Source of the DNA: JABFRG01 sp038210445
GTDB taxonomy: Bacteria; Myxococcota_A; Polyangia; Polyangiales; Polyangiaceae
Reading direction: 5' to 3'
NCBI GenBank assembly: GCA_038210445.1
Contig: JBBQWQ010000013.1
Location: 110,048-174,047 of the forward strand
DNA: 64,000 bases
Shown: piece by piece, positions 54,001 to 64,000 of the stretch
How positions within the stretch are numbered: the stretch's first letter is position 1
Layout: every line of letters begins with the position of its first letter
Notes under the pieces: generated by a model
What the model was told of the DNA's origin: nothing
The model's input: only the letters and a program-made list of their open reading frames with translations
Databases searched by the model: none
Program-made: the position numbers and the translations under genes

Positions 54001-54146
54001 CGACCCCTCCGCCACGCCATCCGGGCGATTTTTGACTTTTTGGCCTCGAAGACGGGTCACCGCTGCTCGATAGCACGGAGCTGCGGGCCCCGCCGGAGCG
54101 TCTTGCGGGCACACGGCCGGGCTGGGGCGTGGTAGAACTGCGGCCG

Positions 54147-55550
54147 ATGGACATCCTTTTTCTGACCACGGAGCTGTTCCCCTGGGTGAAGGTCGGCGGC
54201 CTCGCCGACGTCGCGTCTGCGCTGCCCAAGGCGCTCCGCGGGCTGGGGCACCGCATCACCGTCGTGATGCCCAAGTTTCCCGCCTTCGACGACTGCGGCC
54301 TCTTCCTCGCGCGGCGCCTGACGCCCCTGTCGTTCCGCTTCGGCGAAGAGGAGCGCGAAGCCGTGCTCTACGACACCCGCCTCTCTTCCCAGGTCGATCT
54401 CGTGCTCGTGGAGTGCGGGGAGACCTTCCGCACCGACGCGGTGTACGACGACACCCCCGACGCAGCCCACCGTTTCGCGCTCTTCTGCCGCGCTGCGGTG
54501 GCCATGGCGGCGGCCCGGCCGGAGCCCTTCGACGTGATTCACGCCAACGACTGGCCTACCGCGCTCGCAGGCACCTTCGCCAAGGACGCGGGGCTCACTT
54601 CGCGGGTGGTGCTCACGGTGCACAACGTGGCGCACCAGGGCATCTTTCCCCGCGATACGCTGCCGCGTCTCGGCCTCGCCTGGGATCGCTTCAACCTCGA
54701 GGGCATCGAGTTCTACGGCAAGGTGAACATCCTCAAGCAGGGCATCATCTCGGCCGACGCGGTGGCCACCGTGAGCCCCAGCTACGCCAAGCAGATCGTC
54801 ACCGAGTCGGGCGGGCACGGGCTTCACGGCGTCCTCGCCGAGAAGAAGCCCGCGGGCATCCTCAACGGCATCGACTACGCCATCTGGAACCCCGCCACCG
54901 ACGCCAACATCCCGGCCCGCTTCGACCCCGAGAACACCAGCCACAAGGTTCGGTGCCGCACCACACTCCAGCGTGAGCTCGGGCTGGCCATGGACACCGA
55001 GGTGCCGATCGTGGCCTTCGTGGGGCGCCTGACGCCGCAGAAGGGCGCCGACGTGCTGGTAGAGGCGCTCCCGGAGCTCCTCCGCTCCACCGAGGCCCAG
55101 GTGGTCATCGCCGGTGAAGGCGACGAGAAGGAGGTCGCCATGGTGCAGGCCGCCGCCACCCGCTTCGCCGATCGCGTGGTGTTTGCACGCAATGCGAGCG
55201 AGGCGCTCGTGCACCGCATCTTCGCCGGCGCTGCGGTGGTCGTCGTGCCGAGCCGCTTCGAGCCCTGCGGCCTGGTGCAGATGTACGCCCAGCGCTACGG
55301 CGCGGTGCCGGTGGCCCACGCCACCGGCGGGCTGGCCGACACCGTGGTCGACGCCGACCGCGATCTCGAGACGGGCACCGGCATGCTCTTCGAGCCGCTC
55401 GACGCCGAGCACCTGACGGGCGCCGTGCAGCGGGCCTTGGCGGCCCTCGGGCACCCGCGCTTCGGCGCCTTCGTCCGGCGCATCATGCGGCTGGATCGGG
55501 GCTGGGACCGTGCGGCTCGGCAGTACGAGAAGGTGTATCGGACGCCTTGA
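54147..55550 (+). CDS. glgA: Glycogen synthase (ADP-glucose)
   Basis: 467 aa from ATG 54147. GT5 glycosyltransferase that extends alpha-1,4-glucan from ADP-glucose. The KVGGLADV motif (ADP-glucose binding) is at the N-terminus; HANDWPTAL, VHNVAHQGIF, TVSPSYAKQI and LNGIDYAIWNP are standard. The C-terminal half has GRLTPQKGADVL, SRFEPCGLVQMYAQRYG with the catalytic Glu, and TGGLADTV. Length fits. No other glycogen genes are here. Its last 68 bp overlap the 3' end of the leftward membrane-protein gene. Confidence 0.96.
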   Translation: MDILFLTTELFPWVKVGGLADVASALPKALRGLGHRITVVMPKFPAFDDCGLFLARRLTPLSFRFGEEEREAVLYDTRLSSQVDLVLVECGETFRTDAVYDDTPDAAHRFALFCRAAVAMAAARPEPFDVIHANDWPTALAGTFAKDAGLTSRVVLTVHNVAHQGIFPRDTLPRLGLAWDRFNLEGIEFYGKVNILKQGIISADAVATVSPSYAKQIVTESGGHGLHGVLAEKKPAGILNGIDYAIWNPATDANIPARFDPENTSHKVRCRTTLQRELGLAMDTEVPIVAFVGRLTPQKGADVLVEALPELLRSTEAQVVIAGEGDEKEVAMVQAAATRFADRVVFARNASEALVHRIFAGAAVVVVPSRFEPCGLVQMYAQRYGAVPVAHATGGLADTVVDADRDLETGTGMLFEPLDAEHLTGAVQRALAALGHPRFGAFVRRIMRLDRGWDRAARQYEKVYRTP

Positions 55551-56385
55551 GCTCGACCGCGGCAGGAGCGGCGGTTCGCGGCTGCTCCACCGCACGGAGG
55601 GCCAGCGAAAGCCAGCTCACGTGTGCGGCGCCTCGCGCAAGGAGCGCCGTGCGACGGAGCAGGAACGCGGCGACGGCGTAGGGCGCCGCCGCCGCGCCCA
55701 GGGTGAAGAGCGCGAAGAGGGCGAGCGACGCCAGCGAGCGGAGCAGGTAGCCCAGCGCCAGGGAGCCGGCGTTGCGCCGCGCAGTCCGCAGCCCCAGCAC
55801 GAAGGCCCCGAGCACGCCGTGGCGACCCGAAGCGAGCGCCGCGTGAGAAAGATCGCGCACGGCGCCGAGGGTCACCGCGAAGAGGCCGCCGACAGCCAGG
55901 ACCACCAGACCCGCCAGGTCGGCCCGGGGCGCGCCCATGCGCGTCGTCAGCTTGTCGCTCGCAATGCCGGCCAGGAACGCGAAGAGTCCTAGCACCAGCC
56001 CCTGCACCAGCGACAGCGCCGCCGTGATGCCGAGGCCGCGGCCGTAGAGCATCGTGGCGCGCCCCATGGCCACACCCGGTCGCGCGCCGCGTAGCCGTGA
56101 CAGGTACGCAAGCGTGGTCCACGGGCGGACCAGCACCGAGATGGCCGTGGTCACCGCCAAGCTGGCGAACATGCTGGTGAGCGCCGCCGGCTGGTGAAAC
56201 ACGAAGTCGACCAGGCCGAGCGCGCCGTCGCCGGCGATGGCGGCGTCGCCGGAGGGCGCATTGCCCGATGCCACGCGCAAGGTCTCTTTGACCTGGTAGC
56301 CCATCACCAGGCCGAAGCTCGCGTCCACCAGCAGGAGGAGCATGGCGGCCAGGGGGTGGCGCCGGGCCCGCGGCTCGCGCCTCAC
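55483..56385 (-). CDS. Multi-pass membrane protein of unknown function
   Basis: 300 aa with a GTG start overlapping the peptidase stop by four bases (GTGA). About six hydrophobic segments are seen, for example AMLLLLVDASFGLVMGYQV, PAALTSMFASLAVTTAISVLV, LGITAALSLVQGLVLGLFAFLAGI, LAGLVVLAVGGLFAVTL and LLRSLASLALFALFTLG. The N-terminus is Arg-rich (inside). The C-terminal tail (about 35 residues) is proline- and serine-rich, and its coding end runs antisense into glgA for 68 bp. No transporter family recognised. Last gene of a three-gene operon. Confidence 0.75.
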   Translation of the reverse strand: MRREPRARRHPLAAMLLLLVDASFGLVMGYQVKETLRVASGNAPSGDAAIAGDGALGLVDFVFHQPAALTSMFASLAVTTAISVLVRPWTTLAYLSRLRGARPGVAMGRATMLYGRGLGITAALSLVQGLVLGLFAFLAGIASDKLTTRMGAPRADLAGLVVLAVGGLFAVTLGAVRDLSHAALASGRHGVLGAFVLGLRTARRNAGSLALGYLLRSLASLALFALFTLGAAAAPYAVAAFLLRRTALLARGAAHVSWLSLALRAVEQPRTAAPAAVELKASDTPSRTAEPHGPSPDPAA

Positions 56386-58352
56386 GGCAGCGCTCCGCCC
56401 AGCAGCGTCTCCACCCAGAAGGATGTATGATCCATGGTCTTGCGAAAGCTGCCCGGCTCACCGAACACGTTGTTGGACCGGTCGCCGTCGAGGAGCACCC
56501 GATGCTCTGGGTCCACTTCGATGGATCGCGGCCTTCGCGCGTGGGTGAAGCTGAGCCGGGCGCTTTCGGCGTCGCCGGCGAAATGCAGGGTCTCGGCCTG
56601 GCCATCTTCGTAGGTGATGCGTACGTCGACCGGTAGCTCGAGCGTGCCGCGGCGCATGAGCGAGAGCGTTCCGTCGTAGCCGGCGGCCGCGCCCGGCGGC
56701 CGCGTCTCGCGCTTGCCCCCTTGATCGAAGACGCCTGCCGCGGTGGTGCGCGGACCGCGGCTGAGGCCGCCGATGGAGTAGTCGACCCAGCCCTTTTCGA
56801 AGAGCGCGCGCCGGGCGTTCTCGGCGGCGCCCTTGCCCATCTCCGCCTCGATGCACCCGAGAAAGTCTCGCGGCTCCGGGTGCTGAAAGCGAAAGGCCCG
56901 AGCGTAGCGGCCCATGGCGCGGTCCATGTTGGCCTTGCCGTAGGTGCGCGCCAGCGTCTCCAGGATGGTGGCGGTGCGCGCGTACACCAACCTCCCGTAG
57001 TCGCGGCCCGTGAGAAACTCCGAGGCGGGCTTGGCCACCGCCTCGTCGTGCTGCGCGTCGTGGGAGACCACCGCCTGCACGGCCACGTCGCTCACCGCGA
57101 GGCCGAGGAGCGCGCCGCCCGAGGCTTCGCCCTTCCAGGCCGAAAGCGATTCGGACTCGGCGTAGCTGTTGAGGCCTTCGTCGAGAAAGGGCCAGGCCAG
57201 CTCGTTGGTGGCCAAGAGGCCGTAAAAGTACTGGTGCCCGAACTCGTGGATGGTGATCTGCTCGATGGTCCCCACCGCGCGCGGCGTGTACCAGGGCCCG
57301 CCGGTGGTGATGAGCGTCGGGTACTCCATGCCGCCGGCCTCGCGCGCCCCGTCGTCGGGCGGGTGCACCACGGTGAGCACGTCGTAGGGGTAGGGGCCGT
57401 AGCGCTCGCGAAAGTGGGGCAGCGCAAAGCGCAGGGTCTCGAGCTCCCGCTCCAGCACCGCCTCGTACCCGCGCGGGTAGAGCGCGTGCACGTCCACGCC
57501 GTCGATGCGCTCGTCGCGCGCCTCAAAGCGGTCCCAGGCGGTGAAGGCGAAGTCGTGAACGTCGGTCTGCACGTGGCGTTCGATGCGGCGACCGCCGAAG
57601 ACCTTGCTCTCCTTCACGCGGCCGGTGGCGCCGATGCGGTAGGCCTCGGGTACGTCGACCGTCACGTCGTAGGTGCCGTAGTCGGCGTAAAACTCCGCCA
57701 GGTGGTGGAAGGGAAAGTGCGTGAAGGTGCCGTCCTTCTCGAGCTTGGCCAGCTTGGGGAACCACTGGCCGGCGAAGTGAAACGAACCTGAGAAACCGGT
57801 GCGCTCGACGATGCTGGGCAGGTGATCGTCCCACTCCATGGCGAGCTCCACTTGCTCGCCGGGCGCGATGGCGCGGGGCAGGGGAACCCGCACGTCGGTC
57901 TCGTCGTCGTCGCCGGGCCGGCTTTTTTCCGCCTGCGGCCAGAGATCCTTTCCTTCGAAGGCAAAGCGCCGCACGTCGATGGTGCCCCAGGAAGCCGGGC
58001 GCGAGCTCCCGCGGAAAGCGCCAATGGGCTCGCGCAGGAAGACCGATCGCTCGTTCTTGAAAGCGTTGAGGTACAGGTGCACCCACAGCTCGGAGACGGG
58101 CTTCTCGCTGCGGTTGGTGAATCGTACCGTCCCTTCGCCGCGAACGGTGTGGGCCACCGGATCGAGGGTCGCACGAAGCGTGTAATCTGCAATCGATTCG
58201 GGATGAGCCGCGAGCGGCGCCGCCGAGCCTTCGGGCGTGAGGCCGTCGGCGCGCGGCGCGCCTTCGCCCAGCGCGAGAGCGAAGCCAGCGAGGACCAGGG
58301 CGGGGGCACGGCGCCGCATGAAGCGCAGTGTACTCCGCAGGGGAGCTTTCAC
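56382..58352 (-). CDS. M1-family zinc metallopeptidase, secreted
   Basis: 656 aa from GTG 58352, kept because it overlaps the upstream stop by four bases; an inner ATG at 58319 (MRRRAPALVLAG) starts nearer the signal peptide. Signal RRRAPALVLAGFALALGEG. The gluzincin site is complete: IHEFGHQYFYGLLATNELAWPFLDEG (HExxH with the Glu 18 residues on) and the upstream GGMEYP in place of the GAMEN exopeptidase motif. The beta-rich N-terminal saddle (ADYTLRATLDPVAHTVRGEGT) is typical. The changed GxMEN may alter exopeptidase specificity. Coupled to genes on both sides. Confidence 0.92.
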   Translation of the reverse strand: MKAPLRSTLRFMRRRAPALVLAGFALALGEGAPRADGLTPEGSAAPLAAHPESIADYTLRATLDPVAHTVRGEGTVRFTNRSEKPVSELWVHLYLNAFKNERSVFLREPIGAFRGSSRPASWGTIDVRRFAFEGKDLWPQAEKSRPGDDDETDVRVPLPRAIAPGEQVELAMEWDDHLPSIVERTGFSGSFHFAGQWFPKLAKLEKDGTFTHFPFHHLAEFYADYGTYDVTVDVPEAYRIGATGRVKESKVFGGRRIERHVQTDVHDFAFTAWDRFEARDERIDGVDVHALYPRGYEAVLERELETLRFALPHFRERYGPYPYDVLTVVHPPDDGAREAGGMEYPTLITTGGPWYTPRAVGTIEQITIHEFGHQYFYGLLATNELAWPFLDEGLNSYAESESLSAWKGEASGGALLGLAVSDVAVQAVVSHDAQHDEAVAKPASEFLTGRDYGRLVYARTATILETLARTYGKANMDRAMGRYARAFRFQHPEPRDFLGCIEAEMGKGAAENARRALFEKGWVDYSIGGLSRGPRTTAAGVFDQGGKRETRPPGAAAGYDGTLSLMRRGTLELPVDVRITYEDGQAETLHFAGDAESARLSFTHARRPRSIEVDPEHRVLLDGDRSNNVFGEPGSFRKTMDHTSFWVETLLGGALP

Positions 58353-58867
58353 GCCGGGTTCTTCGCGGCCGCCACCGCGGCGAGGACGGCGTTCACGCAG
58401 GTCTGCGCGTCGTCACCGGCGCCGAGCCCGAAAAAATACGTTCCTGGGCGCCCCTCGTGGCCGGGAAAGCCGGAGATGGTCAGGCCGTCGTCCGCCGGGG
58501 CGTCGATGCGCCCGGCGAACTGCGCAGCGATGCCGCTGCCGCGCACCACCGAGGCCTGGAGCAGCGGAAGGCTGAGGACCGCGGCGCCGCGTACAGCGCC
58601 CGCGGTCCCCACCAGCAGGTGCGTGGCGTGGAGCACCAGCAGCATGTCGTGCTCGGCGTCGGGGTCGGCCGAGTTGCTCCGGCGCTTGAACATCTTGCCG
58701 AAGAGGCCGGTGGCCATGGGGTTCTCGCGGTGCGTTACCCACGCTTGGGTCGACACGAGGTTGATGTGCTTCGCATCGGCGTGGGTGATGAGCGCGTTGC
58801 GGAGGGTGGTTGGCAGGTTGGCCAGCGCGCAAAGGCGAGTTTGGCTTTGGTAGAGCGGGGGGGCCAT
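58349..58867 (-). CDS. Protein of unknown function upstream of M1 peptidase
   Basis: 172 aa. The first 60 residues are mixed (LITHADAKHINLVSTQAWVTH, then FGKMFKRRSN). The next 110 form one compact alpha/beta fold: DMLLVLHATHLLVGTAGAVRGAAVLSL, RIDAPADDGLTISGFPG, GTYFFGLGAGDDAQTCVNAVLAAV. The pattern of strand, acidic loop, Gly-rich turn and long helix suggests a PH-like or small regulatory fold, but no family is recognised. Coupled to the peptidase by GTGA. First gene of the operon, 31 bp from the radical SAM gene upstream. Confidence 0.72.
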   Translation of the reverse strand: MAPPLYQSQTRLCALANLPTTLRNALITHADAKHINLVSTQAWVTHRENPMATGLFGKMFKRRSNSADPDAEHDMLLVLHATHLLVGTAGAVRGAAVLSLPLLQASVVRGSGIAAQFAGRIDAPADDGLTISGFPGHEGRPGTYFFGLGAGDDAQTCVNAVLAAVAAAKNPA

Positions 58868-58898
58868 AGAGGCGTCAACCTATCATGGTCGCCCGCGC

Positions 58899-59936
58899 TC
58901 AGCCGAAGAGCCCGAGCTGGGGCGTGGGACGACGAAACGAGGGCTCCGCCGGCTCCTCGTAGGGGCGCTCCGGCGAATACGTGCGAAAGCCGCAGCGCTT
59001 GGCGGTGGCCTCGAAGAGCTGCGCCACGTGCTCGGCGTAGGTACCGCTGCCCCGCTGCCGGGTGCCGAACTCGGCGCGATAGAGCTCGCCCTCGTGCGCC
59101 TCGCGAATGCGCCGGAGCACCTTCTCGGCGCGCAGCGGAAGCGCGGCCTTGATGCGCGTCTCGAATACTTCCTTCACCGCGCCCGGCAGCCGCAGCAGCA
59201 CGAAGCCCGCGCTCTTCGCCCCGTGATCGCGCGCCGCCGCCAGGATGGCTGGGATCTCTTCGTCGCTGAGCCCGGGGATGACCGGCGCCACGCTCACGCC
59301 CACGTCGATTCCGGCGTCGGCCAGGCGTCGCAGGGTGCGCAGCCGCACCGCCGGGCTGGGGGCATAGGGCTCGAGCGCCCGGGCCCGCTCGGCGTCCAGG
59401 AACGGAAGGCTGATGCCGACGTAGAGCTGCGTGGAGCGCGCCAGCTCCGCCAGCACGTCGATGTCGCGCTCGATGAGCGCCGACTTGGTGATGATGCCCA
59501 CTGGATTGCGATACGCGAGGCACACCTCGAGACACGCCCGGGTGAGCTGAAGCTTGGCCTCGATGGGCTGGTAGCAGTCGGTGACGCCGGAGAACACCAC
59601 CCGGTCGCCCTTCCAGCTCTTCTTGTCGAAGGCCTCGCGGAGCAGCGCTGCGGCCTCGCGCTTCACCACGATCTTGCGGTCGAAGTCGGTGCCTGCGCCG
59701 AAGCCCAGGTACTCGTGGGTCGGGCGTGCATAGCAATAGGCGCACGCGTGCATGCAGCCGCGGTAGGGGTTGATGGAGTACCGGAAGCCGATGTCGGGGC
59801 TGGTGTTCTTGGAGAGGATCGCGCGCGTGTGATCCTCGAGGATGTGCACGTCGGCGTCGGGCGCCTGGCCCTCGTCGTACGCGAGGTCCCGGGCGTCGAA
59901 ACGCGATGGGGGGTTTTGCACCGGGAGCTTTCGCAC
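58899..59936 (-). CDS. Radical SAM protein, PA0069/Rv2578c type
   Basis: 345 aa. The radical SAM cluster motif is C-M-H-A-C-A-Y-C (PYRGCMHACAYCYARPTHEYLG), C-x3-C-x2-C, with the extended RPTHEYLG phrase that marks the PA0069/Rv2578c group, related to spore photoproduct lyase. AGTDFDRKIVVK, VVFSGVTDCYQP and the GISLPFLDAE block fit as well. The reaction of this group is not established to my knowledge. It ends in a proline-rich tail (PQLGLFG). Start GTG. Same strand as the operon below, separated from clpA upstream by a terminator, so it probably has its own promoter. Confidence 0.92.
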   Translation of the reverse strand: MRKLPVQNPPSRFDARDLAYDEGQAPDADVHILEDHTRAILSKNTSPDIGFRYSINPYRGCMHACAYCYARPTHEYLGFGAGTDFDRKIVVKREAAALLREAFDKKSWKGDRVVFSGVTDCYQPIEAKLQLTRACLEVCLAYRNPVGIITKSALIERDIDVLAELARSTQLYVGISLPFLDAERARALEPYAPSPAVRLRTLRRLADAGIDVGVSVAPVIPGLSDEEIPAILAAARDHGAKSAGFVLLRLPGAVKEVFETRIKAALPLRAEKVLRRIREAHEGELYRAEFGTRQRGSGTYAEHVAQLFEATAKRCGFRTYSPERPYEEPAEPSFRRPTPQLGLFG

Positions 59937-59977
59937 CCGCCCACTATACGTGTCATCCGTTCAGTGTCCAGCCCGAC

Positions 59978-60015
59978 AAAAACCGAGGCCCGTACCGGGT
60001 GGGGTACGGGCCTCG
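59978..60015 (-). terminator. Rho-independent terminator of clpA
   Basis: On the minus strand the 13-bp perfect stem CGAGGCCCGTACC/GGTACGGGCCTCG (59984-59996 with 60003-60015) is followed by GGTTTTTG. It lies just after the clpA stop at 60039, so it ends the clpSA transcript. Confidence 0.92.
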
Positions 60016-60038
60016 AACGCAGCCGGATCGGGGCCGGC

Positions 60039-62323
<2,285 letters not shown>

Positions 62324-62327
<4 letters not shown>

Positions 62328-62647
62328 GGTTCCTCGGGCTCCGCGGTGACGAGCAGGGGCATGCCGTACTCCCGCGCGTGGTTCGTTACCTGGTCCACCT
62401 TGGTTTCTGCGACGTCCCGCGGATAGATGCCGGCTACGGCATTCCCGCGCTTGTGGACCGTCAACATGATGTGCATCGCCTCGGTTTCGTTCTTGTGAAA
62501 GAACTGCCGCAGAACGAGCACCACGTACTCCATGGTGGTGTAGTCGTCGTTGTGGAAGAGGACCTTGAAGCGCCGTGGATTCTGGGACTTCGGTAGGTCC
62601 TCGACGTCGCTATCGCCTTCGAGATCGGGGGTTCTGGGTTCGCTCAC
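62324..62647 (-). CDS. clpS: ATP-dependent Clp protease adaptor ClpS
   Basis: 107 aa from GTG 62647; longer in-frame starts would add a non-conserved leader, and 107 aa is the normal size. ClpS delivers N-degron substrates (bulky N-terminal residues) to ClpA. The core FKVLFHNDDYTTMEYVVLVL contains the N-D-D of the N-end pocket, and later HIMLTVHKRGNAVAG and the conserved MPLLVTAEPE are present. The first 30 residues are acidic and flexible. ATGA overlap with clpA. An upstream gap of 211 bp to the divergent gene at 62859 should hold the promoter. Confidence 0.96.
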
Positions 62648-62858
62648 GACGGGCCTCGGGAAAATCGATTCGCTGACGGGTTGTGCTGTGCGGGGAGATG
62701 GGGGCGACAGGCTTGGGGTCCGGAACAGCTCCGCCGTCGACGAATCGCGGCGGTTGCCTAGGTAGGATGCCGGAGCCCTCGGGAGCGCTCCGAGATAGGT
62801 TATCTTAACCCGCGTTCGCCCGTTCGGAACCCCCTGATTTCCTGTTACTCTCCGGAGA

Positions 62859-63626
62859 ATGGACGCGGAAGCCTTCGTGCGGTCCGTGCTGGCGATCGCA
62901 GACACCGAGATTCGCCGTGGCTACGTGCGCGCATGGCTCCGCGACACGCCCATCGAGCGCACGGCCCTGGTGCTGGAGCGCGTGTGCGCGCGGGCCGATC
63001 AGGCCGAGGCGCGTTCCGAGGAGGCGCTCCTTTCCATCGTCGACGCGCTCTTCGCTGGACCCGACGAGGTGCCAGCAGCCCTTCGCACCTATGCGCGGCA
63101 GGAGAAGCTGCTGTCGCTCGAGCGCCTCGTGCGCCATTCCAGCCCACCTGCGCCGCACGACGCTCGCGTTGCCGAGGTGGCCATCCCGGACTACGGCTAC
63201 GGACGCCCGCTCACACTCGGGGAGCGAAAGTCGTTGGCGCGCCGGCCCACCCGCGCGCTCATCGACCGCCTGCTCCTCGATCCGCACCCCGACGTGCTGC
63301 ATCGGCTCCTCGCGAATCCGCGGCTCACGGAAGACGACGTGGCGCGCCTCGCGGCCCGTCGCCCCGGGCGCCCCGACGTGCTGGCGGAGATTGCCCGATC
63401 GCCCAAGTGGCTCCGCTCCCGACGCGTTCGCGTATCGCTCGCGTGCAATCCCGATACGCCGGTGGAGGTGGCCACGCGCGTCGTGCGCCTTCTGGTGCGC
63501 CCAGACCTCACGCTGGTGGCCTCGTCGCCCAACGTCCCCGGCGAGGTTCGCACCATCTGCCTCGAGCTCCTGGAGCGCCGGCCCCCGAGCCGCTTCGGAC
63601 CCGTCGATCCCAACCGCATCCACTAG
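62859..63626 (+). CDS. Helical-repeat protein with NPxTP unit
   Basis: 255 aa from ATG 62859, preceded by GGAG. All-helical: residues 1-90 are uncharacterised helices (AIADTEIRRGYVRAWL), then units like LLDPHPDVLHRLLANPRLTEDDVARLA and VRVSLACNPDTPVEVATRVV, ending LVASSPNVPGEVRTICLELL. The NP-x-TP and NP/SP-x-x-P steps occur in each unit, as in leucine-rich-variant and HEAT-like repeats. It shares the NPxTP unit with the gene at 38278, so the two may be one family. No enzyme motif. Its TAG stop is the first triplet of copy G. Confidence 0.78.
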   Translation: MDAEAFVRSVLAIADTEIRRGYVRAWLRDTPIERTALVLERVCARADQAEARSEEALLSIVDALFAGPDEVPAALRTYARQEKLLSLERLVRHSSPPAPHDARVAEVAIPDYGYGRPLTLGERKSLARRPTRALIDRLLLDPHPDVLHRLLANPRLTEDDVARLAARRPGRPDVLAEIARSPKWLRSRRVRVSLACNPDTPVEVATRVVRLLVRPDLTLVASSPNVPGEVRTICLELLERRPPSRFGPVDPNRIH

Positions 63627-63826
63627 GAGACTGGTGTTTTTGGCCGATACCTTCGGGATGCCGGCGTCGGCCGTCCTCACGAACAGGAGTTCGCTCCGGG
63701 CCAGCCTCCTTGGCCTCCCTCGGTCTCGGCCAAAAACCCTCAGTCTCCTGCTTGGCGCTCTCGGCCGCCGTGCAGTCGTCCGGACCGGAAGAGCCACGCA
63801 GCTCACGAAGAACGCCAGTCACTTAG
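63624..63826 (+). repeat. Dispersed structured intergenic element, copy G
   Basis: 200 bp from the gene's TAG to the TAG that begins copy H. P1 pairs 63626-63651 with 63722-63748 as in copy A. P3 here is GGCCA/TGGCC (63699-63703 with 63711-63715), a different sequence from CGCTG/CAGCG in copies A and C, but again complementary. P2 is CGAAC/GTTCG. CTAG stands at the left and TTAG at the right end. Its third arm (CACGAAGAACGCCAGTCAC) is intact. Confidence 0.92.
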
Positions 63827-64000
63827 GAGACTGGTGTTTTTGGCCGATACCTTCGGGATGCCGGCGCCTTGCGTCCTCACGAGAAGAGAGAGTGAGCGAC
63901 CGGCGCTGCCCCCAGCGAACGCGCCTCCCTCGGTCTCGGCCAAAAACCCTCAGTCTCCTGCTTGGCGCTTTCCGCCGCCGCGCAGCCTCCCGCACCGAGA
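63824..64000 (+). repeat. Dispersed structured intergenic element, copy H (cut by window)
   Basis: Begins in TTAG right where copy G ends, so G and H are head-to-tail with a 200-bp period. P1 pairs 63826-63851 with 63932-63958. P2 is of type 2 (CTCAC/GTGAG), unlike copy G, so the pair is not a recent simple duplication. The sequence stops in the tail after GGCG...CGCC, so the third arm lies outside the window. Confidence 0.9.

Overview
This is a dense, GC-rich chromosomal segment that looks like a member of the Myxococcota (deltaproteobacterial, myxobacterium-like, probably near Polyangiales). The evidence is its content: two large Ser/Thr protein kinases, FHA-domain proteins, a receiver-PATAN (DUF4388) regulator, many lipoproteins of unknown function, a CehA-type PHP protein and a lamin-tail lipoprotein. 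A near-match to the LexA box I recall for Myxococcus xanthus lies in front of uvrA. There is no phage, plasmid, CRISPR array or rRNA operon.

Layout. 0-5 kb: end of recN, a lipoprotein-map operon, a lipoprotein, a NifU-like protein and two FHA proteins. 5-14 kb: a leftward block with a DciA-like protein, a four-gene cell-envelope operon (lipoprotein, DUF4159, VWA/amidotransferase-like membrane protein, HEAT-repeat protein) and a Ppx/GppA-HD enzyme. 14-20 kb: two membrane-anchored Ser/Thr kinases, tRNA-Leu(CAA) and a small basic protein. 20-24.5 kb: rpsU, then a deoC-aldehyde dehydrogenase-aldehyde dehydrogenase-like operon and a glutathione peroxidase. 24.8-30.4 kb: uvrA and a leftward argC-argB pair. 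30.5-35.4 kb: a translationally coupled M20 peptidase-Rieske oxygenase-PHP lipoprotein operon. 35.5-43.3 kb: small proteins, tRNA-Pro(GGG), an SPFH/zinc-ribbon protein and the PATAN regulator. 43.4-48 kb: a coupled peptide-transporter operon (hydrolase-dppC-binding protein-dppB) without its ATPases. 48.9-52 kb: a protein carrying only sigma region 4, then a zinc-finger-ParA plus ribbon-helix-helix pair. 53-64 kb: an RluD-type synthase, glgA, an M1-peptidase operon, a radical SAM protein, clpS-clpA and a repeat-type protein.

The most unusual feature is a dispersed ~200-bp intergenic element present eight times (A-H, at 24.5, 28.4, 35.4, 37.8, 49.9, 52.8, 63.6 and 63.8 kb). Each copy has a long inverted repeat (P1) around an internal region with further hairpins. 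The arms differ between copies but stay complementary: copies D, E and F each carry matched changes on both sides, and the internal hairpin P3 is also rebuilt with new sequence. Most copies begin exactly on the TAG stop codon of the upstream gene, with CTAG-like tetranucleotides at both ends. I read this as a structured, probably transcribed, mobile or once-mobile 3'-UTR element with a YTAR-type target. The structure is seen in the sequence; the function is unknown.

Most operons are tightly packed with ATGA/GTGA/TGATG overlaps, which were used to choose several start codons. Two convergent gene pairs overlap in their coding 3' ends (5113-5249 and 55483-55550).
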